Source: Codonopsis lanceolata (taxonomy: Eukaryota > Streptophyta > Magnoliopsida > Asterales > Campanulaceae). Taken from it: a stretch of DNA of 64,000 bases. The notes beneath the pieces are model-generated. The model made no database searches and was not told where the DNA came from. It saw only the letters and a list, made by a program, of their open reading frames with translations. The stretch's first letter is position 1. Every line of letters starts with the position of its first letter. Location of the stretch: NCBI GenBank assembly GCA_013146195.2, contig CM028378.1, positions 94,490,057 through 94,554,056 of the forward strand. Reading direction: 5' to 3'. The translations under genes and the position numbers were made by a program. This document shows positions 58,369 through 64,000 of this stretch, piece after piece.

Positions 58369-61183
58369 TGTAACGCCACGTATTCTTGCATGTGCATTGT
58401 ATGCTTGTCTTCTTGTTTTCTTGTTGATTGTGAGCATGTTTACCTAGTTTATAAATGTTTTAGAATCATTCATAAGTCACTCTTGAAGTTCTTAACATGT
58501 TTAGAATCGCGTATGCTTGTTTGTTGAATCGCCGGTTCGATCATTTTGATTTTGGCCTTAGCGATTCCCCTCGTTGCTCGTTTTGCTTCTAATTCGTCGT
58601 GTGAAGTGTTCGTCGAGTTCTTGGCTTTGTATTCAGGTCATAACCATGTTGAAACAAACCTTTTTCATGTCCAAGATATCCTAGTTTGATTGGAGTTTGA
58701 TTCGTTAACTTTTCGTCGTGTGATTCGAGCCTTGTCCTACCTTGTTTCGGTTGTTGTTCGGGTGTGTTTCCGACTTGTTTTGAGTTGGGTTAGACCCTAG
58801 AATGGTTGCCCATAAGTTTGGGACCATTTAGGACAAGTTTAGACCAAGTTTTGGAGGTTCGAGCCGGCGCCTTTGGCACCTTGTGAGGCGCCCGCCTCAA
58901 GTGCTGGGAGCAATTGCAAAATGATCAATAGTTGGAGACTGCCTCAGAGGTTGAGGCGCCCGCCTGGGGAAGGATGAGGCGCCCGCCTCAACATCAAAGT
59001 ATGCAATTACGGGATTTTCCCCTGTTTTGGGTTTTGACGTGTAATACCTATCCTACCCTCATTAAACCCCCTCTAAACCCTTCCTAACCACCCATACTTA
59101 ACCCTAATCATATCCTAACACTAGTTGGAAGTTAATTTAGGTTGGATTAGTGTTTGATTACCCCTAATCTCTACTAATTGCACTTGAGAAATGTCTTTTG
59201 TGCCCTTCTCATTTTGGAAGTATAAATACCCAAGCCTTGGCAATTTTCAGTAAATCCTCTCATTTATTCACCTTCTTCTTACAAACTAGAGAGAGAGAGT
59301 TGGGGGCTTGAGTTTTGAGCCCTAGCTTCTTCTTCTTCCTCCGATCTACGAAGATTCAACCGTTCGATTGCCGCCAAACTTCGGATTCTTGATTCTTGGC
59401 GTGCGGACGGGTAGAACGGCTTCACCGTTTAGATTTTGATTCTCTTGAGTTTTCACTCAAGCTTTGTAAGTTACTCTTCTTCTTCTAGTTCTCATTGACC
59501 CTAAGGAAACAAAGTATATGGTGATTGAGGTCAATGAGGACACATAATTGCTTCCTATGCCTTCTATTTGAATTTTAAGAGTATGAGCTTGCTAGGAGCA
59601 TGTGTAGGATGATTTCTTGCCTTTAGAAGTTTATGTTACTCTTTCATCATGTCTAATTAAGGTCTTGAACATGTTAGAAACATGTATTATGTTTGTTGAT
59701 GGAAGTGTTGTTATATGAGAGTGCCCTAAATTGAGCCTACATTATATGTTGTTATGTTGTATGTGTTCTATCCTATAAATTGAACTCTATGATGTATATG
59801 AATCACATTGGAATGTTTGGGTGAATTTACATCCTTGTTGAACTTAGAAGTGACCTAGGTTGGGTTATGAAGCACATAGCTTCAATTTCCCCAAAATTGG
59901 GAATTTAGAGAAAGACTCAGCAGTCGACTCTAGGGAAGAATTGAACATGTTGAACTCTAATTTCAATCCCTACGAAGTTTGGACACCGTTTGATTAAGTT
60001 TACTCAAGGATGAGCTTGATTTAATTGTTTGCATCAAGTTGTTATGAAAGATTGGTTTTGAGCAATTAATTGCCTTGACATGTTTTATGGTAGAGATTAA
60101 TACCCTACTTGGTTGGTCGAGTTCGCTCTTGTCGAATTCGGTCCTTAATTGGTTTAAGTCAAGTAAATATCTACTTGTGCATCACATTGAGTCCAGTGGC
60201 ATTATTTGGTTTGTTTTTAAGTCGGGGTGGGGCGATGCATCGCCATCACGAATTATGGGATTCGTGCTCGCTATGGATCGCCGCACTGGACTTCACACAC
60301 ACCTCCACTTGTGGGCGCGGTGGGGAAGTAGCCTCTGCCGTATCAATACGTGCCGCATTGGCTTGCTAATGAAATCGAGTAGGTTCTCGGTATGAGTCGA
60401 TGAATTCACAAAACATCGATGGCACGAACCAGTAACAGAATGTATTGGAGGAGCTACGAAGCGGCCGTCACTATCATATCCTACTTGTATGATTTATTTT
60501 ACACACTTATGTGAACAATGTGCTAAGTGCCACATGATGATAATGTGCCATAATTATGATGAATGTCATGCTATAACATGAACATGCATATTTTAGTAAC
60601 TTACTAAGTCTTTCGACTTACCCTATTTGTTTGCTTTGTTTCCTTAGATCAAAGCCGAGGAGACGTTCCGCGCTAGACTCGCCATTCTCACGCTTGACTG
60701 CTTGCGAGCTAGAGGTTGTTCTTTTGGGTTTAGTAGTTAGTCTTTGTTTTTGGTAAGGACGTTGGGAAGCAAGTCATCTAGACTTGACTTTGGGTTTTGT
60801 TGTTGTAGTAAACTTGATACTTAATATCTTTTGTATGCCGACTTATATGTCGTGCTTGTTTATATGTTAATGGTTCATTACAGTTTCTTCCGCTAAAGCT
60901 TGTTTAAAGTATTATTGTTGTTGTTGTCTCCGGCATGTTGTGGCCGTTGAGGTTTTATAAGCATGTGTTAATCGTAGGAGTAGTTGTTGGGTTCCGGCTG
61001 TAACGTCGCCGATGACTTGTTTATATTAAGTTGTTTTTCCGGCCAAGTGTAGCCGAGTTGTTATTCGTATGCAATGTTGCGCCACATGAATTTCGTAAAT
61101 CTACTTGCGCATGCTTGTGTTATTGTCTATTTGGACGGCACGATTAGGGATCTCGCATTGGGGTCCAGGGTCGGGTCGTCACA
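58369..61183 (+). mobile_element. 2.8 kb solo LTR inserted in copia reverse transcriptase
   Basis: It starts TGTAACGCCACG and ends GGTCGGGTCGTCACA. CAAAT occurs at 58364-58368 and again at 61184-61188, an exact duplication. There is no internal domain, so it is a solo LTR. It is related to the 47634-51112 LTR in layout and in its terminal 'ggtcgggtc' phrase, but shorter. Repeated phrases 'gaggcgcccgcctc' occur near 58890, 58950 and 58980. Orientation cannot be fixed, so the plus strand is given by convention. Confidence 0.88.
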
Positions 61184-61188
61184 CAAAT

Positions 61189-61563
61189 ACCCCGGAGGCA
61201 ACTGTCGAGCACACTCTTATAATTGTCATTTTGGCCACATGAGAAAATGTTTCAAAGAAGTCTTCACCTTCAGTTTGTGTAAATCCCTTTGTAACTAAAC
61301 TGGCCTTGTATTTGCTCAAAGAAGCCTTATTTCAACCTATAGATCCATATACACCCTACTGGCCTCTTGCCACTAGGTAATTCTACAAGTTCCCAAGTCT
61401 GATTTGATTCAAGTGCACTTAGTGCTGCCGCCATAGCTTCACACCAATTGGGGTCTTTTAAGGCTTGTTGATAGGTAGTAGGTTTAACAAGAGAAGATGT
61501 ATTGCAAATGTGATCAGTGATTTGCATTAACAGTTTGTTGAGTAATTTGACTTTGGCCAGCAT
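61189..61563 (-). pseudogene. Copia reverse transcriptase, upstream part
   Basis: 'QALKDPNWCEAMAAALSALE', 'NQTWELVELPSGKRPVGCIW', then, after a stop, 'LVTKGFTQTEGEDFFETFS', are the opening blocks of copia RVT_2. The sequence reaches the LPPG region exactly at the CAAAT duplication and resumes at 58363 on the other side of the solo LTR. This copia differs from the 51383-54399 copia. Confidence 0.85.
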
Positions 61564-62279
61564 CTTGTATTAACACCAAGGATAACTTTTTCAAAATTCA
61601 ATAGGCTAGCAAAGCCTTTTTGAAAAGATTGGTGTTTTTTATTTTGCTGCAAAAACTCTTTCACTCTTTCATATTACTCCATTGATTCAAAGAGACAACA
61701 GTCCCCCGACTCCCCCCCCCCTTTCACTTGTGTTCTTATTCCGCTTCATAATTGGTTGAAAACACTATCCACCCCACCCGACCTCTCCAAATCTTGGCTC
61801 CATATAGGGGCCAAAAAAAGATTATTGATTTTCTGACTGCTCTCAACAGATATCGATATCCAAAAGCAAGCAAGAGTCAATCTTTGATTTTTGAACACTT
61901 AAGGTGGAAAAAGCATCTTATTATTTCCTTTTTCTCTCTGGGATGCAAATATCAATTGACAGGCATATGAAGCTTTATAATTGAATTGTAACCTGCAGCA
62001 ATACTTGCAAGACCATAAACACACTAGAGTTGATCAATGAATTACTAAACCTCAGGGCACTTAATTGCAATGGACCAAAATGGACTACTCTACAGCTTGT
62101 CGGCATGATAGTAAGATTATTATGTGATTAGGAGCACTAAAACACTAAAGGCCTCCTTCTAAAGGTTCAAAACAACGAGGCATTAACTTAAAAAAATTAA
62201 AATCAAATTAACTTCATTTACAAGGAAGAAAACAAGACCAAGATTACCGGAGGAAGGGAATTGAAGACATAATAGTAAC
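61564..62279. other. Stretch between copia gag and reverse transcriptase, no domain seen
   Basis: Integrase and protease would be expected here if the copia element were whole. I find neither, so a deletion has joined the parts. A C-run lies near 61715-61725. Nothing else is recognisable. Confidence 0.5.
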
Positions 62280-62942
62280 TTAAGAACTCAAAAATGTTAA
62301 GAAATATGCAACAGCAGAACTAACCTTCATGGCAAATGTAAAGAGTTTACTTGCAACTTGAGTAGTGGAGCTGGATGGTTCAGATTGATCCTTACCAGGA
62401 ACAATTGCTGCATTTGATATTATCTCCGACTCCAATAGGTGTGGGAAATGGTGGAGCATTAGAAGCAACAGAGTAAACCTGTGAGTGTCTACTTCTATTC
62501 TTTAAATTTTTAGGCATTCTGGTTGGGTCTAGTTTTACTCCATATAACTTTCCCACTCAGGGAATCCATTAATAAAGAAACAATTTTCTTTCCCATGTCT
62601 AGTACCACCACAATGAATACAAGTGAGATTAACCTTTGAAACTCGTTTCTTGTTATTGTTCTTTGCATTATAATTTTGTGAGTTATTCTTTGCATACAGG
62701 GCTGAAACATTTTCTGAGTTTAAAGAATTCTGATAGTAATGAATACTTCTACTTGAACACTCATTGAGTTTTTCATCTTGCATCAATAAGCCAGAGGAGT
62801 GTGATATTAGGCAAGGGAGTTTTTGTGAGAATTGTGCTCCTAACACGAGAGGGATGTGATGAATACCCAATCCCACGCCTTGCGACATAGATTTGAATGA
62901 ACAATAGGACAAAAAAACTAAATTTGTACAATATCTAAGCAT
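62280..62942 (-). pseudogene. Copia gag fragment with zinc knuckle
   Basis: 'LLMQDEKLNECSSRS' is followed by 'CIHCGGTRHGKENCFFINGF', a CCHC-type zinc knuckle (C-x2-C-x4-H-x4-C) in the form typical of copia gag of the 'GYPEWW' group. The frame opens at 62942 and loses coherence after 62535. It has the same strand as the RT fragments at 58256-58363 and 61189-61563, so it probably belongs to that element. Confidence 0.7.
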
Positions 62943-63863
62943 GGTGTTTGTGAAAAATTCTTCAAGGAACTGGTATACACTTGCAGAGCTTAGACGTGTA
63001 TAGTCCAGATGATTAGGTAAATCAGACAGATGAGTCCTTCGGTAGGTTTAAGAATTATAACTTTACATCTAATAAAACACGACTGATTAATTAATACGTA
63101 GGAGACAAACAAACAAACATGTAGAGAAGCCTGTTCATGGTCATCTTGGAGATTTTCATGGTTTGTGGAAGTAAATTAAAACATTTTCAGTGAGAGACAG
63201 AGAGACATAATGACAGAGAGCTGATCCCTGGAAGTCCTCCAAAAGGAAGGGCTTAGAGAAATAGTCAGTTTAATAATTTTAATGTATAGAAAATAAGGAT
63301 ACTATTAATCTCCTAACTTAAGTAGCTGGCAATTTGTAACAATTTGATTCTGGTCGACTGTATCGACAAGAGGTTCCATCATGGATTGCTTCCTGATGCA
63401 GCTCATGTTAAAGCCATATATATTGTTCCTAACTGCAATTGTAGTAATGCTAAGAAAGAGATTAAATAAATAAATAAATGCAACAAATATGTATATGAGT
63501 AGCATTTTATCCATGTACCAAGCAGAAGATATTCAAGAAGTAGTAAGCTCGCATTCAATCTTATCATCTTTGTACTGTGCATCCTCAATTGATGTTAAAT
63601 AGAGGGTAGCTTTATCAGTTAGTACAAGTCCATTGGGAACCTGTTAATAGTAGTGAAATGGAGAAAACTTGGATAAATTAAGCATACCAATTCAGCTACA
63701 AAATCATTCATAACCATGGTTGTGACTTGTGAATGATGTGCGACTGGATGATTGTAATGCAGATGGACAACAATTTATGTTGTGTTTGTCTTTACTTGGT
63801 GTTTTGTGTAATTGCATGACTGTTAATTATTATTCATAATTGGTGTTTATGTTGTATAATTAG
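62943..63863. other. AT-rich DNA, no gene seen
   Basis: No supported gene or repeat. Short hydrophobic frames on the minus strand near 63300-63590 look like chance. Confidence 0.5.
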
Positions 63864-63965
63864 ATGAAAGCAAATAATGAGGATACATCTCGTGCTAACA
63901 TGTTCATCAAAACACGTAGTGAAAAGGATGGTACCATACATGACAATGACATAAGGAGCTTAGTA
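63864..63965 (+). CDS. Exon of a plant CACTA-associated protein (Transposase_24-like), partial
   Basis: An in-frame block of 34 codons begins after 'ataattag' and ends before GTAAGT. It reads 'DTSRANMFIKTRSEKDG', resembling the 'SRAELFI-TH-KDGT' motif of the Ptta/En/Spm family encoded by CACTA elements. Splice borders are plausible on both sides. The gene runs off the right edge, so integrity is unknown. Its presence supports the CACTA element continuing beyond 64000. Confidence 0.45.
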
Positions 63966-64000
63966 GTAAGTGATTTAATATTTCGTATTATTATATATAT

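Larger units (their letters stand above)
54400..64000 (+). mobile_element. CACTA (En/Spm-type) DNA transposon, right end outside the window
   Basis: CACTACAAGAAAAAGGACTT at 54400 is the classic CACTA terminus, cutting a copia reading frame. The three bases TAG before it are the candidate duplication. Subterminal repeats of the type 'caaatactagtttttggca' follow to about 54600. No inverted end (CTTGTAGTG) occurs before 64000. An exon at 63864-63965 resembles a plant CACTA-associated protein, so the element seems to continue. Inside lie captured gene exons, a LINE piece, copia pieces and a solo LTR. Confidence 0.75.

Noticed and set aside
63305..63590. Hydrophobic short frames as membrane peptides
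   Set aside because: They arise from AT-rich DNA with TTA/TTT codons and have no neighbours or homologous copies in the window.

Overview
This is a nuclear plant DNA window, almost certainly from a eudicot with a repeat-rich genome. It is AT-rich and packed with nested plant transposable elements: Ty3/gypsy of the Tat type, Ty1/copia, CACTA, Mutator-like, PIF/Harbinger-like and hAT-like. It also has a 100-base run of N at 34242-34341, so it comes from a draft scaffold. I cannot name the species. No intact host gene, tRNA, rRNA or CRISPR array was found. Nearly every protein-like reading frame is a decayed transposon ORF or a shadow of one.

Layout. 1-5782: AT-rich DNA with a (TA)n tract and a tandem array of three ~0.8-1 kb units (about 1290-3740). 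5783-17266: a full-length Tat-type gypsy element on the minus strand, with paired LTRs and a CATTG target-site duplication. It carries two RNase H domains and an extra plus-strand ORF with its own TATA box and introns. 18079-19200: a long-LTR fragment. 19247-24490: a minus-strand Mutator-like transposase gene split by a solo LTR (21102-22779, duplication CCTTC). 24518-26150: small TIR elements nested inside one another. 27345-28427: a TIR element carrying a 189-base tandem array. 29269-33243: a ~1.65 kb tandem repeat ending at a Helitron-like terminus. 34342-38610: a copia element truncated by the gap and inserted in the reverse transcriptase of a second copia (38611-41613). 42702-47582: a gypsy element with intact LTRs, a GGAGG duplication, and no gag. 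47634-51112: a 3.5 kb solo LTR (duplication GCAAG). 51383-54399: a copia element on the minus strand, cut by a CACTA terminus at 54400. 54400-64000: the CACTA element, running off the window. It contains exons of a G3BP-like (NTF2/RRM) gene, a LINE scrap, and copia pieces split by a 2.8 kb solo LTR (58369-61183, duplication CAAAT).

How it works together. The window records repeated insertion into earlier insertions. Five LTR insertions have exact 5-base duplications, which fixes their boundaries to the base. All coding regions carry stops or frameshifts, so none of these elements looks able to move on its own now. The points most worth following are the spliced, TATA-driven antisense gene in the Tat element, the CACTA element that captured gene exons with their introns, and the gag-less gypsy element that still has good LTRs. 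I did not find a convincing wholly new biological system. The unusual content is structural.
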